A DNA stretch of 64,000 nucleotides from Oscillatoriales cyanobacterium USR001 (GTDB lineage: Bacteria; Cyanobacteriota; Cyanobacteriia; Cyanobacteriales; Microcoleaceae): NCBI GenBank assembly GCA_001698425.1, contig MBRE01000040.1, positions 26,642 to 90,641 on the forward strand, read 5' to 3'. The notes beneath the pieces were generated by a model, which was not told the DNA's origin, searched no databases, and worked only from the letters and a program-made list of their open reading frames with translations. Below, piece after piece: positions 29,822 through 38,926 of this stretch. Position 1 is the first letter of the stretch. Every line of letters starts with the position of its first letter. The position numbers and the translations under genes are program-made.

Positions 29822-29850
29822 CCCGGCGATTTCTAATCGCCGGGATATTT
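29822..29850. terminator. Bidirectional hairpin terminator
   Basis: Arms CCCGGCGATT and AATCGCCGGG with a 3-nt loop, followed by a T-rich tract, lie between convergent uppP and the CobW-type gene. Confidence 0.85.
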
Positions 29851-29854
29851 TTAC

Positions 29855-31003
29855 CTATCTACCAAAACCCTTACCCCGACTAACGGAAGGCAAACAAACA
29901 CAATTTTCTAACTGCGATCGCAATGTCTCATGTTCTAAACCTTGACCGATCAAAACAATTTGATTCTTTGGTTCACCTTTCCACTCAGAATCATCAATCG
30001 AAAACCGCTTCCCACTCAAATGAAAAATATGCCGCTTCGGACTCTCATCAAACCACATGATCCCCTTAGCTCTAAACACATTCTCTGGTAATTGATGATC
30101 CAAGAAATACTGAAACTTCCTTAAAGAAAAAGGCTTATCGCTCTGGAAAGAAAGGGAAGTAAAACCATCATTTTCTAAATGGTGAGAATGATCGTGGTGA
30201 TGGTCATGGTCATGGTGATGATGTTCATGGTCATGGTCATGGTGGTCATGGTGTTCATGGTCATGGTCATGGTCATGGTGTTCATGTTCGCACTGAGAAC
30301 GATCGTGATGATCGTGTTTATGACTATCAGTAGATTTCTCAGGTTGAAAATATTTATCAGACTCAAATAAACCCACACTTAAAATTAAAGGAAGAGGAAC
30401 CTCCGATCGCACAGTCCGTACAATCCGCGCCCCCACTTTCACATCCCTAATCTTTACTTCCAACAAATCTAAATCCGCTGGATCGACCAAATCCGACTTA
30501 TTCAACAAAATAATATCGCCGTAAGCAATCTGACTGTGAGCAGCTTGACTATTGAACAAATCTAAACTATAATTAGCTGCATCAACCACCGTCACAATTG
30601 AATCCAAACGAGTCATATCTCGCAATTCCGTACCCAAAAAAGTCAGCGCCACAGGCAAAGGATCGGCTAAACCTGTTGTCTCTACAACCAAATAATCCAA
30701 CTTCTCTGGACGCTCTAAAACCTTATAAACTGCATTCACTAAATCCTCATTAATCGTACAGCAAATGCAGCCATTATTCAATTCCACCATATTATCATCG
30801 GTAGTAACGATTAGCTCGTTATCAATCCCGATTTCGCCAAATTCATTCACCAAAACTGCTGTTTTCAATCCCTGTTGATTAGTCAAAATATGATTCAGCA
30901 GTGTTGTCTTCCCACTACCCAAAAACCCAGTAATAATTGTTACTGGCAAACCAATTTTTGGTACATCCATCTCGGTTGTTAGTTGATTAGTTGTTGATTG
31001 CAT
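29855..31003 (-). CDS. CobW/G3E (COG0523) GTPase with long His-rich linker, probable zinc chaperone
   Basis: G3E GTPases of this group load metals (Zn, Co) into target proteins. Motifs: Walker A GFLGSGKTTLL, the metal-binding CxCC in NGCICCTINEDL, switch EttGLADP and NKSDL for guanine. Residues about 226-274 form a linker of nearly pure His and Asp (with one Cys), then the CobW C-terminal domain. The His content favours zinc binding as in ZagA/YeiR-like proteins. No obvious Zur box was recognised in the short upstream region. It stands alone next to a MITE-like element. Confidence 0.9.
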   Translation of the reverse strand: MQSTTNQLTTEMDVPKIGLPVTIITGFLGSGKTTLLNHILTNQQGLKTAVLVNEFGEIGIDNELIVTTDDNMVELNNGCICCTINEDLVNAVYKVLERPEKLDYLVVETTGLADPLPVALTFLGTELRDMTRLDSIVTVVDAANYSLDLFNSQAAHSQIAYGDIILLNKSDLVDPADLDLLEVKIRDVKVGARIVRTVRSEVPLPLILSVGLFESDKYFQPEKSTDSHKHDHHDRSQCEHEHHDHDHDHEHHDHHDHDHEHHHHDHDHHHDHSHHLENDGFTSLSFQSDKPFSLRKFQYFLDHQLPENVFRAKGIMWFDESPKRHIFHLSGKRFSIDDSEWKGEPKNQIVLIGQGLEHETLRSQLENCVCLPSVSRGKGFGR

Positions 31004-31046
31004 AGTTTTGCTATTAAGTTGGAGTATCAGCGCCTTAGATTCAGAC

Positions 31047-31169
31047 AGGACTTACGCCACCGGCACATATCGTAGGGTGCGTCAGCATCTGAGATCCTTG
31101 GTCTTCGTTGTCAAACCTCGGCTGACGCACCCTACAAGACTACTGGAGTGTGACAGTTGCGTAAGTCCT
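31047..31169. mobile_element. MITE-like element (123 bp, nested inverted repeats)
   Basis: Outer perfect 11-bp terminal inverted repeat (AGGACTTACGC/GCGTAAGTCCT) and inner perfect 14-bp pair (TAGGGTGCGTCAGC at 31073, complement at 31121). No ORF inside. It abuts the stop codon of the glycosyltransferase gene (31171). A single half-site-like GGACTTACGCA recurs at about 42750. Confidence 0.75.
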
Positions 31170-31170
31170 A

Positions 31171-32355
31171 TCAGATCAAAAAAGCTAGTGTATCAATTTT
31201 ACCTCTAGTTTCTCCTCCTTTGAAGACATCAAGCAAATTATCTACTGCGTGTTTCCACGTAAATCCCCTAGCTACAAAATTCGGACCAGTGTAGCGAGAT
31301 CGTGCTGCAATTTCTGGTTTTTCGATTACAGTTTCCATCAACTCTATTAAATGATTTACATCGGGAGCTAAGATAAAAAAGCTTTGGTTTTCAACAGTCA
31401 TCGGAGTAAATTTGCTCTCAATTAATAGGGCAAAATCTGGATGAGTAAAATCATCCGTCGGACCACCTTTAGTGCAGATGACTGGCAAACCGCAAGCTGT
31501 AGCCTCTAATACTGGTAAATTGAAACCTTCTGCTAAATAGGGAGAAACATAAGCATCAGCGGCTTGATATAACTGAGCTATTTGAGCAAAGGATAACTGA
31601 TTACCAGTATAAAGCAATCTGGCGGCTACTTTTTCTTTTTCAGCATCATTTAAGAGTTCTTGGCTGGCTTTAGCAATATCTTCCCTAGAGGGATAAAGCA
31701 ATTCTGAACCTTTTAAAACTAATCTAGCATGGGGATAGCGATCGACTACTACTGCGAAGGCTTTTAATAATTGCCGGATGCCTTTTCGATCGTTACAACC
31801 ACCAATGTTTAAAAATATAAAATTATCTTCCCATCCCCATTTTTTGCGTAAATTTTTCCTGTGTTCGTTAATTAGTGGATAATAAATATTAGTATCTACA
31901 CCCAAGGGAACAACAGTAATGCGGTTATGGGCAACGCCACTGCGAATTAATCCGGCTTTTGACCACTCAGAACAAGTGATTATTTTACTCTCTGAATTAA
32001 CAGGGGTTTCTGTTAGGGAAGATACGCCTATGCCGGCTAATACGTTATTAGTAACTACTCCCCATTCTGTTGCTGCAAATACCCACGTTTGGGGGCTTGA
32101 CGATCGCGCAAAATTCCAAGGACAATAGAGGCGCAGAGTGACATCTGCGGCTTGATTGGGTTCGGGGGTGCGGATTTTACATAATGTTTCAATTGCCCGA
32201 TCGCTAACTTCTGTTTTCCAAGCGCGATCGATATAGGGCATATCCTGATGAAAAATCTCTAACTCAGGACGACTCAGCATTTCTAGTAATTGAAACTGAT
32301 TAATAATGCTGTAGGAATGACAAAGAAAACGCCAACCTTCAATAATAATCCGCAA
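31171..32355 (-). CDS. Glycosyltransferase family 4/group 1
   Basis: A GT-B fold retaining glycosyltransferase acting on a nucleotide-sugar donor. C-terminal Rossmann features include VVPLGVDTNIYYP, FLNIGGCNDRKG and the donor-site acid in VSPYLAEGFNLPVLEATACGLPVI. Start is TTG at 32355, supported by a perfect AGGAGG six to seven bases upstream. The stop sits two bases beyond a MITE-like element, so the last residues may have been altered by insertion. No polysaccharide cluster surrounds it; the acceptor is unknown. Confidence 0.88.
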   Translation of the reverse strand: MRIIIEGWRFLCHSYSIINQFQLLEMLSRPELEIFHQDMPYIDRAWKTEVSDRAIETLCKIRTPEPNQAADVTLRLYCPWNFARSSSPQTWVFAATEWGVVTNNVLAGIGVSSLTETPVNSESKIITCSEWSKAGLIRSGVAHNRITVVPLGVDTNIYYPLINEHRKNLRKKWGWEDNFIFLNIGGCNDRKGIRQLLKAFAVVVDRYPHARLVLKGSELLYPSREDIAKASQELLNDAEKEKVAARLLYTGNQLSFAQIAQLYQAADAYVSPYLAEGFNLPVLEATACGLPVICTKGGPTDDFTHPDFALLIESKFTPMTVENQSFFILAPDVNHLIELMETVIEKPEIAARSRYTGPNFVARGFTWKHAVDNLLDVFKGGETRGKIDTLAFLI

Positions 32356-32372
32356 TAAAACCTCCTAAAATA

Positions 32373-32499
32373 AGGAAGAAGGAAGAAGGAAGAAGGAAGA
32401 AGGAAGAAGGAAGAGGGAAGAAGGAAGAGGGAAGAGGGAAGAAGGAAGAAGGAAGAAGGAAGAAGGAAGAAGGAAGAGGGAAGAGGGAAGAAGGAAGAA
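32373..32499. repeat. GGAAGAA short tandem repeat array
   Basis: About 18 heptamers of GGAAGAA with GGAAGAG variants lie between the glycosyltransferase start and the ftn2 end. Confidence 0.92.
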
Positions 32500-32514
32500 G
32501 TAATTTTGATCCCA

Positions 32515-32582
32515 GTTAACAGTTAACAGTTAACAAATAACAGTTAACAAATAACAGTTAACAGTTAACAGTTAACAAATAA
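32515..32582. repeat. GTTAACA short tandem repeat array
   Basis: Heptamers GTTAACA interspersed with AATAACA variants abut the ftn2 stop codon, directly after a GGAAGAA array, so two STRR families are adjacent here. Confidence 0.9.
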
Positions 32583-34949
32583 CTAATTTTTCATAACTTC
32601 CCAATCTTTAATTCGCCACTTGCCATTAATGCGGACTAATTCATAGCGTACTCGTAAATTATCATTACGGGAACCCGTAGGCTGGCCGCGCTCAAAAACC
32701 TGTGCTTTTTCTGTCACTTCGGCTTCTACTTGACCTTGATCGGGATTAGCTTCGCTAACCCGATATGAAACCACCTTTACAGTGTGTTCATAATTTTGAT
32801 AAATATTGTTTCGCTGTTGAGTTTCTGCCATTGGTATCCATCTCGCTAAAGCTGGCTCTACCAGAATTTCCTTTAACTCGTCAATAGCGTAGTCTTTACC
32901 TAAAGCTGCTTGTTTAGCTGTCAACCACAATTCAATTATTTGCTTACCTGTTTCTGCGTTAAGCTCTCTGGCATTAGGAGGAAGAGTTGGCGTTGGTATA
33001 GCTGGAATTTCGATCGGTGGCTCTTTAAGGCTAACAAGGGCTTGCTCTCCTTTGAGGGGTCCTGAGAGGTTTTCTAGGGCATTTGCCAGCCACTTCAAGG
33101 TTTGTATTGTTAAAAAGCCTAGTAGGAGAAAAATTAGAATAGCTGCCCCGATCGCGATCGCTCGTTTTTTCGACATTTCCATCGATTTAAACTGACTCTG
33201 TAATTGTTGCCAGTTCAAACCTCCTTTGCCAACTGATGGGGTTCCACCCTCTCCTGTAGTCGATATGCGGCGCGATCGCCCTTGATGGGGTCGTTTACGT
33301 TCGGTTCCGGGAGGGAGCGATCGCCGCCCGCCCTCAGACACCGTATTCGTCTGAACATTAGCAGCCACCAAAGGTGTTGCTGGTGCCAAACGAGGGGTGA
33401 CAGTCGGATTCGAGACTTTGGCATTGTTTCGCATCGCTGGTGTCACAGAAATTTCTGGAGATGTCAAAGCCACATTACCAGTCCGATAAGCTGGTGGGGG
33501 TGCTGGGGGAGCGATCGCCTCTTTTTCCCTCGTCAAAGGACGCACAACTTGAGGTTTACCCAAACGTGGTTGCACCGCCACCCACTCATTCGCCGCCTCA
33601 GCTTCCGTCGGCAAAGCCTCCAAATAAGCTTGCACATTCTTATCGGCAAAATAATCCTTCAAAGACACCGACTCACTAGCCAAATCCCGGAAATGAGGAA
33701 AAACTTCTTCCTTCAACCAATGTTCCGAATACAAGCACAAACCGGGCAATAAATCCGGCGAATCTTGAGAATTTTCCCGAATAAAATTCAGAGGTTCGCT
33801 TTCCGAGCTCAATTCCAAAGAGCGACTAGCCTCTTCTGTTTGCCCCAATAACAGAGAACAAACAGCCTTTTCCAAATGCACATCTTGACGGCGGCCTAAC
33901 TGCATCAGCATCAACTTAGCACGGCGGATCAGTCCTGGCTGCCGACTGGCAAAACCTTGAGCCAATAGAGTATAAACCGCTAAATAGGTAGCCACTGCCG
34001 AGGGGCGACGAGCTTCCGCCTCAAATAAATTTTGTTGTTCAACAGTAGTTAGGTGTTTGCGTAATTGCTGCATAAAGCGGAGGAAGTCTTCTACACCTAA
34101 ACCAGATTGGTCATCACCAGAGCCATCTATCCCGCCGCGTTCTTGGAGCATTTCCCGAAGGAATTGTAACCCACGATGGCGATCGGCTACTTTTTCTGCT
34201 GGTAGGGCCAACAATTCTAAAATTCTATAGGGACGCAGCTTGTAGAGATCGGCTTGCATTTCTCCCCTCACACTAGGAAATAAACTTTCGCGTAGCAATA
34301 AATCTTGACCTGCTTCTAAAGATAAAGTTGCATTTTCGTGCTGACCTTGTTGCCATTGTTCTCTGCCGAGTTCCAGATAAGCAAGAGCAGAAGTTAAAAC
34401 TATATCAGGTCGCACCAATTGGGGATCGCCAAAACTGCCATCTCGGATCTTGTGACTACCATTGTTGAGGTAGGGACGGGCAAGCTTTAGGACTTGTTCG
34501 TATTCCCCTAGCTCTTGCAGGATCAGCAAAGCTCCTGCAAATTGCTGTGCTTCAATCTCAATGCTGGGCGTGTGGGGGTCCGGGGACGCATCTGAAGCCC
34601 AGAGGTCAGAGTTGAGGTTGTCTTCTGTATCTTGAAGGAGCGTAGCGTTGGTAGTTCTTTTTTGACCTGCTGCAATTTTTTCCCAGGGGTGTTTTGCCCC
34701 TAAGCCTGAGTCATTTTCAGCATCGTAGGTTTTGGCTAGGAAACTGGCATCATAAGCTAATCGTTGTTCTGAGTTGGACAGAACAGCGTAGGCTTCGTCA
34801 AAAAGTTGTTTCCGAGCCGCGATCGCTACTTGTGAATACTCCCGGCGCGGAAGTTGTAAAGTGCGATCGCGATGAGCCTGCTGCAACTGTTCGGCAGTTG
34901 CTTGGATTGGCAGACCTAAAATCCGGTAGTAGTCCAGTGGAATTAGCAC
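32583..34949 (-). CDS. ftn2: Cell division protein Ftn2/ZipN (ARC6 homologue)
   Basis: A central cyanobacterial divisome organiser anchoring FtsZ to the membrane; plant ARC6 descends from it. The N-terminal degenerate J-like domain starts IPLDYYRILGLPIQAT. A long helical repeat region (about residues 90-480) follows, then a Pro-rich linker, one membrane helix (about 610-632, AIAIGAAILIFLLLGFL) and a C-terminal IMS/DUF4101 domain (about 670-788). The GTG at 34949 is preferred, giving VLIPLDYY as in relatives; a TTG at 34964 is possible. Length about 788 aa is normal. Single gene. Confidence 0.94.
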   Translation of the reverse strand: MLIPLDYYRILGLPIQATAEQLQQAHRDRTLQLPRREYSQVAIAARKQLFDEAYAVLSNSEQRLAYDASFLAKTYDAENDSGLGAKHPWEKIAAGQKRTTNATLLQDTEDNLNSDLWASDASPDPHTPSIEIEAQQFAGALLILQELGEYEQVLKLARPYLNNGSHKIRDGSFGDPQLVRPDIVLTSALAYLELGREQWQQGQHENATLSLEAGQDLLLRESLFPSVRGEMQADLYKLRPYRILELLALPAEKVADRHRGLQFLREMLQERGGIDGSGDDQSGLGVEDFLRFMQQLRKHLTTVEQQNLFEAEARRPSAVATYLAVYTLLAQGFASRQPGLIRRAKLMLMQLGRRQDVHLEKAVCSLLLGQTEEASRSLELSSESEPLNFIRENSQDSPDLLPGLCLYSEHWLKEEVFPHFRDLASESVSLKDYFADKNVQAYLEALPTEAEAANEWVAVQPRLGKPQVVRPLTREKEAIAPPAPPPAYRTGNVALTSPEISVTPAMRNNAKVSNPTVTPRLAPATPLVAANVQTNTVSEGGRRSLPPGTERKRPHQGRSRRISTTGEGGTPSVGKGGLNWQQLQSQFKSMEMSKKRAIAIGAAILIFLLLGFLTIQTLKWLANALENLSGPLKGEQALVSLKEPPIEIPAIPTPTLPPNARELNAETGKQIIELWLTAKQAALGKDYAIDELKEILVEPALARWIPMAETQQRNNIYQNYEHTVKVVSYRVSEANPDQGQVEAEVTEKAQVFERGQPTGSRNDNLRVRYELVRINGKWRIKDWEVMKN

Positions 34950-35201
34950 AGCCCACTTCCCCAAAACGCCAGCAACTTAATTAGCATATCTTAGCTAAGG
35001 TTAGCCAAAAACATAAGTGTTACGGATTACCGAAGTTGGCAGTTATGGTTATTAATCCCCATCTTGCCGAAATGCCTTTAGCTTAGTTTATTGTAACAAC
35101 TTACGAACATTTACTTCAATAATGTTACTAGGGTTCGCTCTCTCCCTTGTACCATCAAAGTTTAAAGTTAAAAATCTAATCTGCCAAGAGGGTACTAGAA
35201 A

Positions 35202-36236
35202 ATGGGACAAGAACGAACTCTACCAGCTTTTGATGTAACGCGGGTAAATATTTCCCAAGAAGAAGGGCTGATGCTCTACGAGGATATGGTTTTGGGGCGC
35301 TTTTTTGAGGACAAGTGCGCTGAAATGTACTACCGGGGCAAAATGTTCGGCTTTGTTCATCTTTACAACGGTCAGGAAGCGGTTTCTACTGGTGTGATTC
35401 GATCGATGCGCCGGGATGAGGATTATGTGAGTTCTACTTACCGGGATCACGTTCATGCTTTAAGTGCGGGGGTGCCGGCGCGGGAAGTTATGGCTGAGTT
35501 ATTTGGGAAGGCGACGGGTTGCTCCAAGGGGCGGGGCGGTTCGATGCACATTTTCTCGGCGGAGCATAATTTGTTGGGTGGTTATGCTTTTGTAGCTGAG
35601 GGGATACCTGTGGCGACGGGGGCGGCTTTTGCGTCGAAGTACCGCCGGGAAGCTTTGGGAGATCCTAAGTCGGATCAGGTGACGGCTTGTTTTTTTGGGG
35701 ATGGGGCGGCGAATAATGGTCAGTTTTTTGAGTGTTTGAATATGGCGGCTTTGTGGAAGTTGCCGATTCTTTATGTGGTGGAAAATAATAAGTGGGCGAT
35801 CGGTATGGCTCACGATCGCGCTACTTCTGACCCCATGATTTACAAAAAAGCGGCCGCTTTTGGGATGGCTGGTTTTGAGGTGGATGGGATGGATGTTTTG
35901 GCGGTGAGGGAAGTAGCAAAGGAGGCTGTGGCTCGCGCTCGCGCTGGGGAAGGGCCGACTTTAATTGAGGCTTTAACTTATCGTTTTCGAGGCCATTCTT
36001 TAGCCGATCCTGATGAATTACGTTCTAAGGAAGAGAAGGAGTTTTGGTTTCCTCGCGATCCGATTAAAAAGTTAGGTGGTTATTTGATTGAGCATAATTT
36101 GGCAACTGCGGAACAGTTGAAGGAAATTGAACAAAAGATTCAAGCGGTAATTGATGATGCGGTGGAGTTTGCGGAGACGAGTCCTGAACCCGATCCGAGT
36201 GAGCTTTATCGTTTTATCTATGCTGAGGATGAGTAA
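35202..36236 (+). CDS. pdhA: Pyruvate dehydrogenase E1 component, alpha subunit
   Basis: The thiamine-pyrophosphate-dependent E1 alpha subunit of pyruvate dehydrogenase, converting pyruvate toward acetyl-CoA. The TPP motif [15 protein letters not shown]...NNKWA is complete, and the phosphorylation-loop-like [14 protein letters not shown] region is present. Length 344 aa matches cyanobacterial/plastid PdhA. The beta subunit is not adjacent, which is usual in cyanobacteria. It converges on the AGCS symporter with a perfect palindrome between. Confidence 0.97.
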   Translation: MGQERTLPAFDVTRVNISQEEGLMLYEDMVLGRFFEDKCAEMYYRGKMFGFVHLYNGQEAVSTGVIRSMRRDEDYVSSTYRDHVHALSAGVPAREVMAELFGKATGCSKGRGGSMHIFSAEHNLLGGYAFVAEGIPVATGAAFASKYRREALGDPKSDQVTACFFGDGAANNGQFFECLNMAALWKLPILYVVENNKWAIGMAHDRATSDPMIYKKAAAFGMAGFEVDGMDVLAVREVAKEAVARARAGEGPTLIEALTYRFRGHSLADPDELRSKEEKEFWFPRDPIKKLGGYLIEHNLATAEQLKEIEQKIQAVIDDAVEFAETSPEPDPSELYRFIYAEDE

Positions 36237-36245
36237 TTCTAGTTC

Positions 36246-36279
36246 GTAGTAAGCGCTTTAGCGCTAAAGCGCTTACTAC
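36246..36279. repeat. TAGTAAGCGC palindromic repeat, copy C (perfect 34-bp palindrome)
   Basis: The 17-bp arm GTAGTAAGCGCTTTAGC is followed immediately by its reverse complement, between convergent pdhA and the symporter gene. The right flank (AATTATTTAATTTCT) is shared with copies D and E, so the mobile unit is longer than the palindrome. Confidence 0.9.
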
Positions 36280-36294
36280 AAACAAGCGAATTAT

Positions 36295-37749
36295 TTAATT
36301 TCTATTCCTTTTAATTGGCATTAATCCAGAATTAAGTCGATGTAGATAGTCTTTGAGATCGGCAGATACTTCATTAGATAGTAAATAACAGGCGATTAGA
36401 TTGGGAACTGCCATGCTTAGTGACATCATATCAGAGAAATCAACGACCGATCGCACGCTCACAATTGTACCTAAAAAGGCAAAGAAAATGTAAATAAGGT
36501 GATAGAGAATTAGAGTTGGTTTACCAAAGAGATAAATCCAAGCTTGTTGGCCGTAGTAACTCCAAGAAATTAGAGTAGAAATGGCGAAAAGGAGCACACA
36601 AATGAGCAAAATTATGGGAAACCAATCGGTAATTGTTTTGAAGGCTTCGGTGGTGATTCCTATTCCTGATGTGCCTGATGGTGATGTAGCATAAACGCCT
36701 GTGGATACGATGGTAATTGCTGTGAGATTGCAAACGATAATGGTGTCGATGAAAGGTTCGAGTAAGGCAACTATTCCTTCGCGGAGAGGTTCGTTAGTTT
36801 TGACTGCGGCATGAGCGATCGCGGCTGTTCCGATGCCGGCTTCGTTGGAGAAACAACTACGTCGAATACCCATTACCATTGAGCCGATAATGCCACCGGC
36901 GACGGCTTGGGGAGCAAAAGCTGAGGTAATAATTGTGGCGATCGCGCCGGGAATTAGGTTAAAGTTATGAATCAGAATTGTGCCGCAGGCAATGATATAA
37001 AGAATTGCCATACTCGGTGTAAGTTTATCTGTAATTGTGACAATTCTGGTAATGCCACCAATGAGTACAAAACCGACTATTGTGGCAATAATAATACCAA
37101 ATAACCAGTTAGGAAGTCCTGGGATAATTTCGATGAAGGCGGCGGCGGCTTGATTGGATTGAAAAACACTGGTTCCTAATGTGGCAGGAATTAGTAGGAA
37201 GGTAAAAGTATAGGATAAAAATTGTCCTATTTTACTCATTCCTCGGTCAGCAAAACCTTTTTTGATATAGTACATAGGACCGCCTTCGACAGTGCCATCG
37301 GCTTCTATAATTCGATATTTAGTTGCTAATCCGCATTCCATAAATTTTGAGGTCATGCCCACAAATCCGGCTAATGTCATCCAGAAAGATGCACCGGGTC
37401 CACCAAGTTGAATTGCGATCGCAACTCCGGCAATATTTCCTAATCCGATAGTTCCTGATAGGGCGGTTGCTAAGGCCTGAAAATGAGATACTTGGCCGCT
37501 ATCGTTGGGATCATCGTATTTACCCATTACTACATCAATGGCGTGTTTAAATAGTCGAATGTTGGGGAAACCAAGGCGAATTGTAAAAAATATGGCGGCA
37601 CAAATTAGCCAAAGGACTATTAGGGGAAAGCCATTTTCGCCACCAATTTTGAAAAAGATGACGATGGATAAACGATCGACTATTTCCTGAAATACGGTAT
37701 CAATTATATCAAGGATGTTAGGCAATAATTCTGTATTTTGAGATAGCAT
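36295..37749 (-). CDS. Alanine/glycine:cation symporter (AGCS family)
   Basis: A sodium-coupled amino-acid importer of the inner membrane. About 11 hydrophobic segments, with family features GTIGLGNIAGVAIAI, GGPGASFWM and the loop GGPMYYIKKG. The ATG at 37749 is preferred over a TTG three codons earlier. Length 484 aa is normal. Single gene; the substrate (Ala/Gly) is inferred from family. Confidence 0.93.
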   Translation of the reverse strand: MLSQNTELLPNILDIIDTVFQEIVDRLSIVIFFKIGGENGFPLIVLWLICAAIFFTIRLGFPNIRLFKHAIDVVMGKYDDPNDSGQVSHFQALATALSGTIGLGNIAGVAIAIQLGGPGASFWMTLAGFVGMTSKFMECGLATKYRIIEADGTVEGGPMYYIKKGFADRGMSKIGQFLSYTFTFLLIPATLGTSVFQSNQAAAAFIEIIPGLPNWLFGIIIATIVGFVLIGGITRIVTITDKLTPSMAILYIIACGTILIHNFNLIPGAIATIITSAFAPQAVAGGIIGSMVMGIRRSCFSNEAGIGTAAIAHAAVKTNEPLREGIVALLEPFIDTIIVCNLTAITIVSTGVYATSPSGTSGIGITTEAFKTITDWFPIILLICVLLFAISTLISWSYYGQQAWIYLFGKPTLILYHLIYIFFAFLGTIVSVRSVVDFSDMMSLSMAVPNLIACYLLSNEVSADLKDYLHRLNSGLMPIKRNRN

Positions 37750-37908
37750 TGTGGGCAATAATTTCAGTAATAAAAAGGTGGCTATATATATTTTATCAGT
37801 GATTCAGCAATGCCTAAAAAATATATAGCCTTAGCGAAGGCTGCCATGAGGGGGGCGATCGCTCCGGCAATATAGTAGAATAGAATTATTGAGTTGAAAA
37901 AAACATAA

Positions 37909-38160
37909 ATGACCAGTACATCCAAAAGCGAATTAACCAATGAACCTACACTGGTAGACGTAATCGAGAAGTTAGACCAGCTATCGACTGATGTAGGTCA
38001 GCTATCTACTCGTGTGGATAGGCTATCGAGGGATTCCGAGAAGTTTAACGATCGCTTTTCAAACTACCAGCAAGCTACTCAGTGGGTGGTGCAACTTGCT
38101 TTTACTTTAATTGCTAGTGCGACTATTACAATTATTATCACTTCAGTGCTGCGAAAGTAA
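37909..38160 (+). CDS. Small coiled-coil/tail-anchored protein (83 aa)
   Basis: A short N-terminal coiled coil with a heptad-like repeat (LDQLSTDVGQLSTRVDRLS, about residues 22-40) is followed by a single C-terminal membrane helix (about 60-79) and a basic end. Resembles the many small cyanobacterial tail-anchored coiled-coil proteins of unknown function. Stands alone. Confidence 0.6.
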   Translation: MTSTSKSELTNEPTLVDVIEKLDQLSTDVGQLSTRVDRLSRDSEKFNDRFSNYQQATQWVVQLAFTLIASATITIIITSVLRK

Positions 38161-38185
38161 TCGAAAAAAATGCGATCGCGTGGAT

Positions 38186-38253
38186 CAAGAAACCGGGTTT
38201 CTTCATCAATATTTCGGTAGGATGCAAAAGTTATCGTAGAAACCCGGTTTCTG
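38186..38253. repeat. AGAAACCGGGTTTCT dispersed palindrome pair
   Basis: AAGAAACCGGGTTTCTT at about 38187 and AGAAACCCGGTTTCT at about 38239 flank a short spacer. The same 15-bp palindrome occurs at about 52085 and 52133. A dispersed family in this genome. Confidence 0.8.
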
Positions 38254-38281
38254 GGAGAGGTGCGATCGCGTTTTTTTTCGA

Positions 38282-38475
38282 TTACGATCCTATTTCTAAA
38301 GCTACTATGAGACATTGATTAACTTGATTGAGCGCGATCGCAGATAAATCTCCAAGTTGTCTGACTATCATGGACTTAAGTAGTCGGACATAAATAAACA
38401 ATACATTTTCCCGTTGTGCCAAAGCGATAACTTGTTGATACAAAGAATCAGGAATTGTTGTAAATGCAGAAGACG
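38282..38475 (-). pseudogene. Toxin-antitoxin remnant (MazF/PemK-like C-terminus joined to antitoxin-like N-terminus)
   Basis: An in-frame stretch too short to be a whole gene. It opens with IPDSLYQQVIALAQREN, typical of a small antitoxin start, and runs straight into VRLLKSMIVRQLGDLSAIAL plus NQVNQCLIVALEI, typical of the MazF/PemK toxin end. The join implies deletion of the middle of an antitoxin-toxin pair. On the plus strand at about 38467-38550 a short open end (EDVLAQLRDRVQKAR...) may be another remnant. Confidence 0.5.
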
Positions 38476-38577
38476 TATTAGCTCAACTTAGAGATCGGGT
38501 TCAAAAAGCCAGAGTAAACAATATCAGACTGAAACCCCAAGATGTCTAAAAGCCTTGTAAACTGAGCGTAATTTTAA

Positions 38578-38650
38578 TGGAGCTAAGCGGGCTCGAACCG
38601 CTGACCCCTACAATGCCATTGTAGTGCTCTACCAACTGAGCTATAGCCCC
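38578..38650 (-). tRNA. tRNA-Ala (anticodon GGC)
   Basis: The reverse strand folds as a full cloverleaf of 73 nt: acceptor GGGGCTA paired with TAGCTCC, D-arm GCTCAGTTGGTAGAGC, anticodon stem CTACA/TGTAG with loop ATGGCAT (anticodon GGC), and T-arm with GGTTCGAGCC. No encoded CCA. Confidence 0.96.
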
Positions 38651-38810
38651 TTGTTTTCACCGTATTCCATTATTACTCAAGTGCTTCATACTTGTCAAGT
38701 ATTTTTCCAAAAATAATTTTACCTCTGTCTCAGGGATTGTCAAAAATACCTGGAATGAGTTCGATGCGATCGAGTGCAACTATCCAAACTGGGAGGAAGT
38801 ATGGCGGTCA

Positions 38811-38840
38811 GGACTCATAAGCCCTCGGTCAAAGGTTCAA
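38811..38840 (+). repeat. tRNA-Met fragment in inverted orientation
   Basis: Twenty bases (38811-38830) are an exact copy of the anticodon-to-variable-loop part of the tRNA-Met encoded on the other strand at 38855-38926, followed by a weaker match to its T-arm (AGGTTCAA). It forms a perfect 20-bp inverted repeat with 38880-38899. Confidence 0.85.
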
Positions 38841-38854
38841 GCAATAAAATTGAA

Positions 38855-38926
38855 TGGCTCAGGCGGGATTTGAACCTGCGACCGAGGGCTTATGAGTCCC
38901 TAGCTCTACCACTGAGCTACTGAGCC
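38855..38926 (-). tRNA. tRNA-Met (anticodon CAT, elongator type)
   Basis: The reverse strand forms a cloverleaf of 72 nt: acceptor GGCTCAG/CTGAGCC, D-arm GCTCAGTGGTAGAGC, anticodon loop CTCATAA and T-arm GCAGGTTCAAATCCCGC. The paired acceptor start argues for an elongator rather than an initiator. A CAT anticodon could also mean lysidine-modified Ile, but the body resembles cyanobacterial elongator Met tRNA. Confidence 0.92.

Noticed and set aside
30179..30370. Open frames of Met/Val or Ile/Thr repeats opposite the His-rich linker
   Set aside because: They are shadows of the hexamer-like repeat encoding the CobW linker.
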